A DNA stretch of 64,000 nt from Streptomyces sp. XY006 (GCF_002237655.1 NZ_NOKT01000020.1:62001-126000); one strand, 5' to 3'; shown: positions 49,748 through 58,483, counted from the first letter of the stretch. Program-made: numbers and translations. The notes: generated by a model not told the origin, from the letters alone.

Positions 49748-50593
49748 TTACTTGCCGGCGCCGAGCTCGATCGGCACGCCCACGAGGGAGCCGTACTCGG
49801 TCCAGGAACCGTCGTAGTTCTTGACGTTCTGGACGCCGAGCAGCTCGTGCAGGACGAACCAGGTCAGCGCGGAGCGCTCACCGATGCGGCAGTACGCGAT
49901 GGTGTCCTTCGCCAGGTCGACGCTCTCCTCCTCGTAGAGGGCCTTGAGCTCCTCGTCCGACTTGAAGGTGCCGTCGTCGTTGGCGTTCTTCGACCACGGG
50001 ATGTTGCGGGCGCTGGGCACGTGGCCCGGGCGCTGCGACTGCTCCTGCGGCAGGTGGGCCGGGGCGAGGAGCTTGCCGGAGAACTCGTCGGGCGAGCGCA
50101 CGTCGACCAGGTTCTGGGAACCGATGGCGGCGACGACGTCGTCCCGGAAGGCGCGGATGGACGTGTCCTGGGCCTTGGCCTTGTAGTCCGTCTTCGGACG
50201 CTCCGGCACCTCGTCGCCCGCGACCAGCTCGCGGGCGTCGAGCTCCCACTTCTTGCGGCCGCCGTCGAGGAGCTTGACGTTCTCGTGGCCGTAGAGCTTG
50301 AAGTACCAGTACGCGTACGAGGCGAACCAGTTGTTGTTGCCGCCGTAGAGGACGACGGTGTGGTCGTTGGCGATGCCCTTCTCCGACAGGAGCTTCTCGA
50401 AGCCCTCCTGGTCGACGAAGTCACGGCGGACCGGGTCCTGGAGGTCCTTGGTCCAGTCGATGCGGATCGCGTTCCTGATGTGGTTCTTCTCGTAGGCGGA
50501 CGTGTCCTCGTCCACCTCGACGATGGCGATGGTCGGGTCGTCCAGGTGCTCCTGGAGCCAGTCGGCGTCGACCAGGACGTCGCTGCGGCTCAT
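49748..50593 (-). CDS. Thiosulfate sulfurtransferase (rhodanese), CysA/SseA type
   Basis: 281 residues from the ATG at 50593, with GGAGGAG 10 nt upstream. Two rhodanese domains; the catalytic Cys235 is in the C-terminal AYCRIGERSALTW loop, and the inactive first domain has VLYGGNNNW. It moves sulfane sulfur from thiosulfate to cyanide or thiols. It heads an operon with DUF1416 and is preceded by a Cys-containing leader peptide. Confidence 0.94.
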   Translation of the reverse strand: MSRSDVLVDADWLQEHLDDPTIAIVEVDEDTSAYEKNHIRNAIRIDWTKDLQDPVRRDFVDQEGFEKLLSEKGIANDHTVVLYGGNNNWFASYAYWYFKLYGHENVKLLDGGRKKWELDARELVAGDEVPERPKTDYKAKAQDTSIRAFRDDVVAAIGSQNLVDVRSPDEFSGKLLAPAHLPQEQSQRPGHVPSARNIPWSKNANDDGTFKSDEELKALYEEESVDLAKDTIAYCRIGERSALTWFVLHELLGVQNVKNYDGSWTEYGSLVGVPIELGAGK

Positions 50594-50730
50594 GCTCTTT
50601 CTCCTCCGGGGCAGTTGCGGCGGGGCGTGCGAATTCTGCGGGGCGCGCGCCCATGACGGGGCGGCACACGGATGCCCTTGATGCAGGGCGGCGGGGATGC
50701 GCCCACCGGCTCGACGGCCGGCGCGGTCGC

Positions 50731-50811
50731 TCAGAAGGGGCGACAGAGCATGGCGGCGACGCGGCACAGGTCTACTGCCCGCCGCTTCGTGAGGTCCGCC
50801 TGTCGCTTCAT
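50731..50811 (-). CDS. 26-residue leader peptide of the sulfur operon
   Basis: ATG 50811 to TGA 50731. The sequence MKRQADLTKRRAVDLC then RVAAMLCRPF fits the actinobacterial leader-peptide pattern L-T-x-R-x3-D-L-x-R-x4-LCRP found before sulfur-assimilation genes. Cys at 16 and 23 could sense cysteinyl-tRNA supply. TACGAT lies 7 nt before the ATG, so it is leaderless. The 137 bp between it and the sulfurtransferase gene would hold the attenuation site. Confidence 0.8.
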   Translation of the reverse strand: MKRQADLTKRRAVDLCRVAAMLCRPF

Positions 50812-50818
50812 GCTGTCG

Positions 50819-50824
50819 ATCGTA
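50819..50824 (-). promoter_or_regulatory. -10 box TACGAT of the sulfur operon
   Basis: TACGAT on the minus strand, 7 nt before the leader-peptide ATG; a GTGACA at about 18 nt further upstream could be the -35. Confidence 0.55.
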
Positions 50825-50852
50825 GGGACGGTCGGGCGGGCGTGTCACCGGC

Positions 50853-50871
50853 GTGTCGCATAGTGAGACAC
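50853..50871. promoter_or_regulatory. 19-bp palindrome, IclR-like operator of the sulfur operon
   Basis: GTGTCGCATAGTGAGACAC has 7 of 8 arm positions paired around TAG. It lies about 45-60 bp upstream of the expected transcription start. The form resembles IclR-family sites; NdgR, an IclR-type regulator that controls sulfur assimilation in Streptomyces, is one candidate. Confidence 0.55.
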
Positions 50872-51011
50872 GATGGTCCGAATGGCGGGATCGCGAGCGC
50901 TCGGACCCATGCCGCGCACGGCCCCGGCCCGCCCGGGACCGCCGTCACATCTACGCTGCGGACTTTGCCGTCTCGCCCACCGGACAGCCCTGGTGGCGGC
51001 CCGGGTGCGTT

Positions 51012-51749
51012 CTACCCGGCGAGCCGGACGTTGGAACCCTTCACCGTGATCTCGACGCCGTCCGGGGCGGCCTGCACCTTGTCCAGCTCGATGCCGCCGG
51101 GGAGGCCGTCGATCCGCTGCTGGAAGTCGGTGATGGTGCGCACCCGGTTCTCGGCCAGGTCGACACCGGCGAACCTGGGCAGCCCGTCGGCCTTGACCCG
51201 CACGGTGCCGTCGACGACCGTCACGGTGCTCAGCACGGACACCGGCTCGGGCAGCCTGGTGCCGAGGACCGTGGCCTCGACGGCGACCTTGATCTTGCCG
51301 TTGCCGCCGTCGGAGAGGCCGACGACGTTGGCGGTGACGCCCGGGGCGACCTGGGTGGGCTCCGACTTGGCCGTCTTCAGCAGCTCGTCGTAGGCGACGG
51401 TCGCGGTGCCGGTGGCCGTGGCGGCGGTGGCGGAGCTGTAGTCGCCGGAGAACTCGACGCCCTTCATGTCCGCCCGGAGGTCGTCGATACGGATCTTCCG
51501 AGCGCCGTCACCCGCGGCGGCCTCGTAGGTGTCGATGCCGACCTCGATGTCGTCCAGGGAGCCGCCGACGACCTGGGTGAGGAACGGGAAGCCCTTGATG
51601 GAGACGTCGGGCGTGGTGGCCAGGTTCTCGGTGGTCTTCAGGCGGTCGGCGGCCTCGTCCTCGGCGAAGTTCACGGCGAGGCGGTCGGCGATCACGAAGA
51701 GCCCGCCCAGTACGACGGCGAAGATCAGCAGTATTCGCAGTGCTCGCAT
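51012..51749 (-). CDS. DUF2993 (LmeA-like) exported protein
   Basis: 245 residues from the ATG at 51749, with GGGGGA upstream. An N-terminal signal anchor (ALRILLIFAVVLGGLFVIADRL) is followed by the DUF2993 beta-rich domain, including DVSIKGFPFLTQVVGGSLDDIEV and RIDDLRADMKGVEF. Mycobacterial LmeA, of this family, binds phospholipid in the periplasm and supports mannan elongation. A paralogue is at 61645. Confidence 0.87.
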   Translation of the reverse strand: MRALRILLIFAVVLGGLFVIADRLAVNFAEDEAADRLKTTENLATTPDVSIKGFPFLTQVVGGSLDDIEVGIDTYEAAAGDGARKIRIDDLRADMKGVEFSGDYSSATAATATGTATVAYDELLKTAKSEPTQVAPGVTANVVGLSDGGNGKIKVAVEATVLGTRLPEPVSVLSTVTVVDGTVRVKADGLPRFAGVDLAENRVRTITDFQQRIDGLPGGIELDKVQAAPDGVEITVKGSNVRLAG

Positions 51750-51918
51750 GCGGTGTTGTCCCCCACCCAGTCGTTGTGCGACAGCGGTCCCTGACGACCG
51801 GGTGTGGCCGCCCACTGGGGTGAGGGTAACTCCGTGTGCGGCACGGGCCCCGGGTTTGTCGATCATCTGTGACAGGCCGGGGCGCCTCGACCGCCACCAC
51901 CGCGCAGGCGGCGACGTG

Positions 51919-53073
51919 CTAGCCCAGCGCCCGGCCCAGGACGTACACGGCCGGTGCGGCGGCGGACAGCGGCAGGGCCACGCCCGCCGTGAAGTGGACG
52001 AAGCGCGACGGGTAGTCGTAGCTCGCGGCCCGGTGCCCGATCAGGGCGCACCCCGCCGCGCCCACGCCCAGCAGCGCGCCCGAGGCGCCCAGGCCCGTCA
52101 GCCACCCGGCCGCCACACCGCCGCCCGCTCCCGCGAGCAGCGCCACCACGACCGACGCCGCCGTCGGCATGGGCAGCGCACGCGCCAGGACCGCGACCGC
52201 CACGGCCACCGCTCCCACGGTCACCGCCTCCGCGTCCGCCGCGAGGTACCCGCCCGCCACGATCGCCAGCGCCGACGCCGCGACCGTCGCCATCAGGCCG
52301 TACATCCGCTCGTCCGGGTCCGCGTGGGACCGCAGCTGGAGGACCAGCGCGAGCAGCACCCACACGCCCAGCGTCCCGAGGATCGCCGACGGCGACCGTC
52401 CCGAGACCAGCAGTGCCGCGTCCGCGGCCAGCGCCCCGGCGAACCCGAGCGCGATGCCCTGCCGCGCCGGCCACATGCCGTTCAGCCGGAACCAGCCCGC
52501 CGCCGTGACGGCCTGGAGCGCCACCAGCGGCACGAGCAGCGCGTACGTGCCGACCGCCGCCGCACCGGCCAGCAGCAGCCCCAGCAGCGCCGTCAGCGCG
52601 GCCGGCTGCATCCCGGGCTCGATGATCGGTGAGCGTCCCTCCGCCCGGGCCCGCTGCGCGTCGGTCATCCGCTTGTTCCCGGCGAGGGTGGCGGGACCGT
52701 AGTCGGCGGGCGCCGGCGCGGGCGCCTCGTTGCCCTGCTGCGGCAGATACGCGGTGTCCGCGGCGGCCGGCACGGTGACCGGCTGCTGCGTCTGCGTCTC
52801 CCAGGTCTGCCCCTGCCACTGCTGGGTGTACTGCTGCGCGGCGTACGGGTCCTCGTACCCCTGGTGTCCCGGGTACCCGTGCTGTCCCTGCCCGGGCCAC
52901 GCCTGCGCTCCCTGCGGCTGCTGCTGCCCGTACGGGTCGTGACCGCCCTGGCCGTCGTACCCGTGCCGGCCGTCGTAGCCGCCGTGGGCGTTGCCGTAGC
53001 CGCCGTGGGCGTTGTCGTGACCGCCGTGGCCGCCGTAACCGTCCTGGTAGCCGTCATACGGCTGGTTGGTCAT
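51919..53073 (-). CDS. Multi-spanning membrane protein with Gly/Gln/Tyr-rich N-terminus
   Basis: 384 residues. Residues 1-130 are low complexity (repeated GGHDNAHGGY-type and QQQ segments). About 10 hydrophobic helices follow (for example ALTALLGLLLAGAAAVGTYALLVPL, ALVLQL, AAGGVAAGWLTGLG). No transporter signature is seen. It begins 3 bp after the MoaD-like gene and is probably co-transcribed with it. Confidence 0.72.
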   Translation of the reverse strand: MTNQPYDGYQDGYGGHGGHDNAHGGYGNAHGGYDGRHGYDGQGGHDPYGQQQPQGAQAWPGQGQHGYPGHQGYEDPYAAQQYTQQWQGQTWETQTQQPVTVPAAADTAYLPQQGNEAPAPAPADYGPATLAGNKRMTDAQRARAEGRSPIIEPGMQPAALTALLGLLLAGAAAVGTYALLVPLVALQAVTAAGWFRLNGMWPARQGIALGFAGALAADAALLVSGRSPSAILGTLGVWVLLALVLQLRSHADPDERMYGLMATVAASALAIVAGGYLAADAEAVTVGAVAVAVAVLARALPMPTAASVVVALLAGAGGGVAAGWLTGLGASGALLGVGAAGCALIGHRAASYDYPSRFVHFTAGVALPLSAAAPAVYVLGRALG

Positions 53074-53076
53074 CGC

Positions 53077-53331
53077 TCACCCTCCTGCGAACGGCGGGAG
53101 CACCTCGACCGTGCCGCCGTCGGCCAGCCGTACCGTCTCATGCGCGCGCGTGCCCACGGGATCACCGTCCACGAGGAACGAGCAGCGCCGCAGCACCCGC
53201 TCCAGTTCGCCGGGATGCCGCTCGCGCACCCCGTCGAGCGCCTCGGCGAGCGTGGCCGCCTCGTACGCTTCCTCGGCCACCCCGGCCGCGGCCTTGGCGG
53301 CGGCCCAGTAGCGGACCGTGACCTCTGGCAT
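53077..53331 (-). CDS. MoaD/ThiS-like small sulfur carrier
   Basis: 84 residues from the ATG at 53331, beta-grasp fold, ending in the essential Gly-Gly (VEVLPPFAGG). N-terminus VTVRYWAAAKAAAGVAEE is MoaD-like. As a molybdopterin-synthase small subunit it would be thiocarboxylated by a MoeB-type enzyme; no other moa gene is in the window. GAGGAAG precedes the ATG. It could instead serve another sulfur-transfer route. Confidence 0.87.
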   Translation of the reverse strand: MPEVTVRYWAAAKAAAGVAEEAYEAATLAEALDGVRERHPGELERVLRRCSFLVDGDPVGTRAHETVRLADGGTVEVLPPFAGG

Positions 53332-53385
53332 CTGCTTCCTCACTCGGACTCACAACGGGCTCACCCGACGGTGAACCCCGTCAGG

Positions 53386-54237
53386 CTAGCCCGCCCGGCC
53401 GACGGCCCACTCCCCGATCCGGGCCAGCAGCCCGTCGCCCGCCGCGTGCTCGGCGTGCCCCATGCCCGGCTCCACCCACAGTTCGCCCTGGTCACCGGCG
53501 GCGGTCGCCAGCATCCGCGGATGGTCGAGGGGGAAGTAGCCGTCGGCGTCGCCATGCACGATCAGCAGCGGGGTGGGGGCGATCGCGGGCACCGCCTCCA
53601 CCGGGGAGAGCGGGACCGGGTCCCAGTCCCGGTGGTGGATGCGGGTGCGGAACCCGTACCGGCCCACCACCCGCCCCTCGGGCCGGGTCACCAGCCAGTG
53701 CAGCCGCCGCATCGGCGCGGTCCCCCGGTAGTACCAGCGGGCGGGCGCGCTCACCGACACCACCGCGTCGGTCCGCCCCGGGTGCAGGGCCGCGTGCCGC
53801 AGCACCACCGAGCCGCCCATGGAGAAGCCGACGGTCACCACGCGCGCGTGCCCGCGGTCCCGGGCCCACTCCACCGCCGCCGCCAGGTCGAGCACCTCGC
53901 GGTCGCCGACCGTGGAGCGCCCGCCGGACAGGCCGTGCCCGCGGAAGGAGAAGGTGACCACCGCGCCGTACCGGGCGAACGCCTGAGCGATGCGCCGCAC
54001 GTGCGGGCGGTCCACCGCGCCGGTGAAGCCGTGGGCGACGACGAACACGGGATGAGCGGAAAGTGTCTGCGGGGCGTCGTATACAGCCGCTCCCGGCTCG
54101 TATACGGCGTCGATCGCCACCCCGTCGGACGTGCGGAGAAACGTCCTCACCAGCACCCGAACGGCCGTTCCCGCGGTCGTCTCGGAGTGCGGACGATCGG
54201 TGGAACGCGCCACATGACCTGCCGGAGAAGAGCTCAT
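53386..54237 (-). CDS. Alpha/beta hydrolase
   Basis: 283 residues. The oxyanion loop region VVAHGFTGA, nucleophile elbow VGFSMGGSVVL (Ser), acid Asp in VHGDADGYFPLDHP and His in PGMGHAEHA complete a catalytic triad. No signal peptide. Substrate unknown; similarity is to short lipase/esterase-like hydrolases. It is divergent from glnR with 172 bp between. Confidence 0.88.
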   Translation of the reverse strand: MSSSPAGHVARSTDRPHSETTAGTAVRVLVRTFLRTSDGVAIDAVYEPGAAVYDAPQTLSAHPVFVVAHGFTGAVDRPHVRRIAQAFARYGAVVTFSFRGHGLSGGRSTVGDREVLDLAAAVEWARDRGHARVVTVGFSMGGSVVLRHAALHPGRTDAVVSVSAPARWYYRGTAPMRRLHWLVTRPEGRVVGRYGFRTRIHHRDWDPVPLSPVEAVPAIAPTPLLIVHGDADGYFPLDHPRMLATAAGDQGELWVEPGMGHAEHAAGDGLLARIGEWAVGRAG

Positions 54238-54409
54238 GTGGGCTATTCTGCTGGGCAGAGGACTCGGGCAGCGACGCCCCCGGGTCCTTTTGTGCTTTCG
54301 GAAGCGTTGTATACGAAGCGGGAAACCGCAGGTGTACGGGGCCTTCGGGATCGCAGAGCGGTGCTGTGCCAACAAACGTCCTCGCAGGGACCGAGGAGGA
54401 ACCAGACAT

Positions 54410-55189
54410 ATGAGTTCTCTGCTGCTCCTGACCAATGCCCTCCAGCCGTCCACGGAGGTGCTCCCCGCCCTCGGACTGCTCCTGCACAACGTGCGCGTGG
54501 CCCCCGCGGAGGGCCCCGCCCTGGTCGACACCCCGGGTGCCGACGTCATCCTGGTCGACGGCCGGCGCGACCTCCCGCAGGTCCGCAGCCTCTGCCAGCT
54601 GCTGCGCTCCACCGGGCCGGGCTGTCCGCTGATCCTCGTCGTCACCGAGGGCGGCCTCGCGGCCGTCACCGCGGACTGGGGCATCGACGACGTCCTGCTC
54701 GACACCGCCGGACCCGCGGAGGTCGAGGCGCGCCTGCGCCTGGCCATGGGCCGGCAGCAGATCGTCAGCGACGACTCCCCCATGGAGATCCGCAACGGCG
54801 ACCTGTCGGTCGACGAGGCCACCTACTCCGCCAAACTCAAGGGCCGGGTCCTGGACCTGACCTTCAAGGAGTTCGAGCTGCTGAAGTACCTCGCGCAGCA
54901 CCCGGGCCGCGTCTTCACCCGCGCCCAGCTGCTGCAGGAGGTGTGGGGCTACGACTACTTCGGCGGCACGCGCACGGTCGACGTGCACGTACGGCGGCTG
55001 CGCGCCAAGCTCGGCCCCGAACACGAGTCGCTGATCGGCACCGTCCGGAACGTGGGTTATCGATTCGTTACGCCGGAGAAGGTGGAGCGGGCCGCCGAGG
55101 AGGCGAAGGCCAAGGCGGCCACGGCAAAGCCGGACAACGCGGACGAGTCGGCCGCCCTGGACGCCGCCGAGGCCGGCGCCAAGGCGTAG
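54410..55189 (+). CDS. glnR: Global nitrogen regulator GlnR
   Basis: 259 residues from the ATG at 54410, with GAGGAGG upstream. It has an atypical receiver: Asp50 (GADVILVDG) is kept but the acidic pocket is reduced, as in known GlnR, which works without phosphorylation. The winged helix is about 130-220 (LDLTFKEFELLKYLAQHPG, RTVDVHVRRLRAKLG). The Ala/Lys/Glu-rich C-terminus matches GlnR tails, where acetylation or phosphorylation is reported. It controls amtB, glnA, nir and other nitrogen genes. Confidence 0.96.
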   Translation: MSSLLLLTNALQPSTEVLPALGLLLHNVRVAPAEGPALVDTPGADVILVDGRRDLPQVRSLCQLLRSTGPGCPLILVVTEGGLAAVTADWGIDDVLLDTAGPAEVEARLRLAMGRQQIVSDDSPMEIRNGDLSVDEATYSAKLKGRVLDLTFKEFELLKYLAQHPGRVFTRAQLLQEVWGYDYFGGTRTVDVHVRRLRAKLGPEHESLIGTVRNVGYRFVTPEKVERAAEEAKAKAATAKPDNADESAALDAAEAGAKA

Positions 55190-55305
55190 CAGGCGTATCC
55201 CGCCGCCGACCTGGGCATCCCTCTTCGCACCGGGGCGCCCCGGACGGCAGTCGGGATATCGTACGGAACCTCCTTTACGCCCTGCCCAGAGCCGGTATAT
55301 CCGCG

Positions 55306-55311
55306 TAGACT
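55306..55311 (+). promoter_or_regulatory. -10 box TAGACT, leaderless LacI gene
   Basis: TAGACT, 6 nt before the GTG at 55318. Confidence 0.55.
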
Positions 55312-55317
55312 CCGCGC

Positions 55318-56340
55318 GTGGCCAAGGTGACTCGGGATGATGTGGCGCGGCTGGCAGGGACTTCCACTGCCGTGGTCAGCTATGTCATCAACAACGGACC
55401 CCGGCCGGTCGCCCCGGCCACGCGCGAGCGTGTCCTCGCCGCGATCAAGGAACTGGGGTACCGGCCGGACCGGGTCGCCCAGGCGATGGCGTCGCGGCGC
55501 ACGGACCTCATAGGCCTGATCATCCCGGACGCCCGCCAGCCCTTCTTCGGGGAGATGGCGCACGCGGTCGAGCAGGCCGCCTCCGAGCGCGGAAAGATGG
55601 TCCTCGTCGGCAACACGGACTACGTGGGCGAGCGCGAGGTCCACTACCTGCGGGCGTTCCTGGGGATGCGGGTCTCCGGCCTGATCCTGGTCAGCCACGC
55701 GCTGAACGACCTGGCCGCCGCCGAGATCGAGGCCTGGGACGCCCGCGTGGTGCTGCTGCACGAACGCCCCGAGGCCATCGACGACGTCGCCGTCACCACG
55801 GACGACCTGGGCGGCGCCGAGCTGGCCGTGCGGCACCTGCTGGAGCACGGGTACGAGTACGTCGCCTGTATGGGCGGCATAGCCGAGACCCCCGCGGTCG
55901 GCGACCCGGTCTCCGACCACGTCGAGGGCTGGCGCCGCGCGATGGACGAGGCCGGGATCTCCACGGAGGGCCGACTCTTCGAGGCCCTCTACAACCGCTA
56001 CGACGCCTACCAGGCCGCCCTGAAGATCCTCTCGGGGCCCGAGCGGCCGCCGGCGATCTTCTGCTCCACCGACGACCAGGCGATCGGCCTTCTGCGGGCG
56101 GCGCGCGAACTGCGCATCGACGTCCCCGGCGAGCTGGCGGTGGCCGGCTTCGACGACATCAAGGAGGCGGCGCTGGCCGACCCGCCCCTGACCACGATCG
56201 CCTCCGACCGTCCGGCGATGGCCCGGGCGGCGGTGGACCTCGTGCTGGACGACGGCCTGCGGGTCGCGGGAGCCAGGCGTGAGCGGCTGAAGGTGTTCCC
56301 GTCGCGGCTGGTGGTACGCCAGTCCTGCGGCTGCCCGTAG
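55318..56340 (+). CDS. LacI-family transcription regulator
   Basis: 340 residues. N-terminal helix-turn-helix VTRDDVARLAGTSTAVVSYVINNG and hinge RVAQAMASRRTDLIGLI are canonical; the periplasmic-binding-like effector domain includes PFFGEMAHAVEQAASERG and ELAVAGFDDIKEAALADPPLTTI. The C-terminus ends QSCGCP, as in the CCpA-like actinobacterial subgroup. Target unknown; glnR and htrA2 are neighbours. Confidence 0.92.
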   Translation: MAKVTRDDVARLAGTSTAVVSYVINNGPRPVAPATRERVLAAIKELGYRPDRVAQAMASRRTDLIGLIIPDARQPFFGEMAHAVEQAASERGKMVLVGNTDYVGEREVHYLRAFLGMRVSGLILVSHALNDLAAAEIEAWDARVVLLHERPEAIDDVAVTTDDLGGAELAVRHLLEHGYEYVACMGGIAETPAVGDPVSDHVEGWRRAMDEAGISTEGRLFEALYNRYDAYQAALKILSGPERPPAIFCSTDDQAIGLLRAARELRIDVPGELAVAGFDDIKEAALADPPLTTIASDRPAMARAAVDLVLDDGLRVAGARRERLKVFPSRLVVRQSCGCP

Positions 56341-56398
56341 CCTGCCGGGGCCCTCGCGAGGTGTCTTTATATCGGGCATACGAGGTTCTGTCGGGCTT

Positions 56399-56431
56399 CT
56401 CAGCGAGCACTCAGGAAGCTCTCATGGTCGG
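56399..56431 (+). promoter_or_regulatory. Three 11-bp direct repeats upstream of htrA2, likely CssR boxes
   Basis: CTCAGCGAGCA, CTCAGGAAGCT and CTCATGGTCGG follow each other without gaps at 56399, 56410 and 56421, 17 bp before the htrA2 ATG. The 11-bp phase suits an OmpR-type dimer; the nearest OmpR-type regulator gene is cssR. Confidence 0.7.
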
Positions 56432-56448
56432 GCGACAAGCTCGGTGCC

Positions 56449-57453
56449 ATGACCGAGAGCTTCCACCGCAGTGGCGAGTACCAGAACCCTCCTCACGAGG
56501 GTCAGCAGCAGGCCCCGGTGAACCCCGAGTGGCCGCCCCCGCCGGCGTACGCCCCGGCGCATGCTCCGCAGCCGAAGAAGCGCAACCGCGGACCCGTCGC
56601 CCTGATCGCCGCAGTGGCGATCGTCGCCGCGGCGATAGGCGGCGGCACCGCCTACGGCATCCAGGAACTGACCGGCGGCGACACGGTCGCCTCCAGCTCC
56701 ACCAGCACCACCGTCGTGCCCTCCAGCCAGAAGGGCACGGTCGCCGGGGTCGCCAAGGCGGTCAGCCCCAGCATCGTCGAGATCAGCGCCCAGTCCAGCG
56801 CCGGGTCCTCCACCGGCTCCGGCGTGATCATCACCGGCGACGGCGAGATCGTCACCAACAACCACGTGGTCTCCGGGGCCTCGCAGATCAAGGCCACGAC
56901 CAGCGACGGCAGGTCCTACACGGCGAAGGTCGTCGGCACCGACAGCAAGAAGGACCTGGCGCTGATCAAGCTGGAGAACGCCTCCGGCCTGAAGGCGGCC
57001 ACGCTGGGCGACTCCTCCGGTGTCCAGGTCGGCGACCAGGTGGTCGCGATCGGCTCCCCCGAGGGCCTGTCCGGCACCGTCACCAGCGGCATCATCTCGG
57101 CGCTCGACCGGGACGTCACCGTCCCGACCGAGGAGGACCAGGGACAGCAGCAGGGGCAACCGGACGACGGATGGCCGTTCGAGTTCGGCGGGCGGCAGTT
57201 CAACGGCGACACCGGCAACGACACCACGACGTACAAGGCGCTGCAGACCGACGCGTCCCTCAACCCGGGCAACTCCGGCGGCGCGCTGATCGACATGAAC
57301 GGCAACATCATCGGCATCAACTCCGCGATGTACTCGCCGGCCGGCAGCGCCTCCTCGTCCGCGGACGCGGGCAGCGTGGGCCTGGGCTTCGCCATCCCGA
57401 TCGACACCGTCAAGGCCGACCTCGCGAAGCTGCGGGCCGGTTCGACGGACTGA
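56449..57453 (+). CDS. htrA2: HtrA-like trypsin-type serine protease
   Basis: 334 residues. A proline-rich cytoplasmic N-terminus (1-45) leads to one membrane helix (about 50-70), then a chymotrypsin-fold domain with His139 (TNNHVV), Asp169 (KKDLALIKL) and Ser276 (NPGNSGGAL). No PDZ domain follows, unlike typical DegP. It would act outside the membrane on misfolded secreted proteins. It lies next to cssRS, the secretion-stress two-component system that controls htrA-like genes in Streptomyces. Confidence 0.92.
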   Translation: MTESFHRSGEYQNPPHEGQQQAPVNPEWPPPPAYAPAHAPQPKKRNRGPVALIAAVAIVAAAIGGGTAYGIQELTGGDTVASSSTSTTVVPSSQKGTVAGVAKAVSPSIVEISAQSSAGSSTGSGVIITGDGEIVTNNHVVSGASQIKATTSDGRSYTAKVVGTDSKKDLALIKLENASGLKAATLGDSSGVQVGDQVVAIGSPEGLSGTVTSGIISALDRDVTVPTEEDQGQQQGQPDDGWPFEFGGRQFNGDTGNDTTTYKALQTDASLNPGNSGGALIDMNGNIIGINSAMYSPAGSASSSADAGSVGLGFAIPIDTVKADLAKLRAGSTD

Positions 57454-57482
57454 GTCCCCGCAGCGACGACCGAGGAGCGGCG

Positions 57483-57659
57483 ATGATCCAGCAGGTGGCA
57501 CACACGGAGCCGGGCGGCGACCCGGCCGAGGTCGGACTGGCACTGGCGGTGGCGTACGCCCTGCACGCGCCGACCGGCCGGGCACCGGAGCTGCCGGTGA
57601 AGGCGGCCGGGCGCACCGGGCGGCCGGCCCCGGCGCGACGCCGCACGGTACGGGCCTGA
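57483..57659 (+). CDS. 58-residue protein of unknown function
   Basis: The ATG at 57483 has GAGGAG 5 nt upstream, better than most random frames. Acidic start, then PAEVGLALAVAYALHAPTG and a basic end (PARRRTVRA). It lies 29 bp after htrA2 and may be co-transcribed. I do not recognise a family; alternatively it is a shadow frame. Confidence 0.5.
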   Translation: MIQQVAHTEPGGDPAEVGLALAVAYALHAPTGRAPELPVKAAGRTGRPAPARRRTVRA

Positions 57660-57745
57660 CACTCCTGCCTGCACTCCCCCGCGGCGTGCGACGCTGAGAG
57701 CGGCAGAGCACCCCCGTCCCCATCACACCCGAGGACCCCGGACCC

Positions 57746-58483
57746 ATGAGCCCCGCAGACGGCGACCGTGACACCCAGCGCATCCTGATCGTCGACGACG
57801 AGCCGGCGGTACGCGAAGCACTCCAGCGCAGCCTCGCCTTCGAGGGGTACGGCACTCAGGTCGCGGTCGACGGCGCGGACGCCCTGGAGAAGGCGGCGGC
57901 CTACCGCCCCGACCTGCTCGTCCTCGACATCCAGATGCCGCGCATGGACGGCCTGACGGCGGCGCGCCGCATCCGCGCCGCCGGCGACACGACGCCGATC
58001 CTGATGCTCACGGCCCGCGACACGGTCGGCGACCGGGTCACCGGCCTCGACGCGGGCGCCGACGACTACCTGGTCAAGCCCTTCGAACTGGACGAGCTGT
58101 TCGCCCGGATCCGCGCCCTGCTGCGCCGCAGCTCCTACGCGGCGGCCGTGGGCGCGGGCGACCCGGCCGACGCGGACGTGCTCACCTTCGCCGACCTGCG
58201 CATGGACCTGTCCACGCGGGAGGTGACACGCGGCGGGCGCCCGGTGGAGCTGACGCGCACGGAGTTCACGCTCCTGGAGATGTTCATGGCCCACCCGCGC
58301 CAGGTCCTCACGCGGGAGCAGATCCTCAAGGCGGTCTGGGGCTTCGACTTCGAACCGTCGTCGAACTCGCTCGACGTGTACGTGATGTACCTGCGCCGCA
58401 AGACCGAGGCGGGCGGGGAGCCGCGCCTGGTCCACACGGTGCGCGGGGTCGGCTACGTGCTGCGCCAGGGCGGCGCCGAGTGA
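57746..58483 (+). CDS. cssR: Response regulator CssR (OmpR family)
   Basis: 245 residues. Receiver with DDE near 17-19, phospho-acceptor Asp61 (LLVLDIQMPRMDG), Thr in LMLTARDT and Lys in LVKPFE. Winged-helix domain: ELTRTEFTLLEMFMAHPRQV and LDVYVMYLRRKTE. The gene order htrA-cssR-cssS and the repeats upstream of htrA2 support the secretion-stress role. Overlaps cssS by 4 bp (GTGA). Confidence 0.93.
   Translation: MSPADGDRDTQRILIVDDEPAVREALQRSLAFEGYGTQVAVDGADALEKAAAYRPDLLVLDIQMPRMDGLTAARRIRAAGDTTPILMLTARDTVGDRVTGLDAGADDYLVKPFELDELFARIRALLRRSSYAAAVGAGDPADADVLTFADLRMDLSTREVTRGGRPVELTRTEFTLLEMFMAHPRQVLTREQILKAVWGFDFEPSSNSLDVYVMYLRRKTEAGGEPRLVHTVRGVGYVLRQGGAE

Noticed and set aside
51001..51019. 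CCGGGT/ACCCGG hairpin as terminator of the DUF2993 gene
   Set aside because: Only 6 bp of stem and it spans the stop codon; too weak to call.
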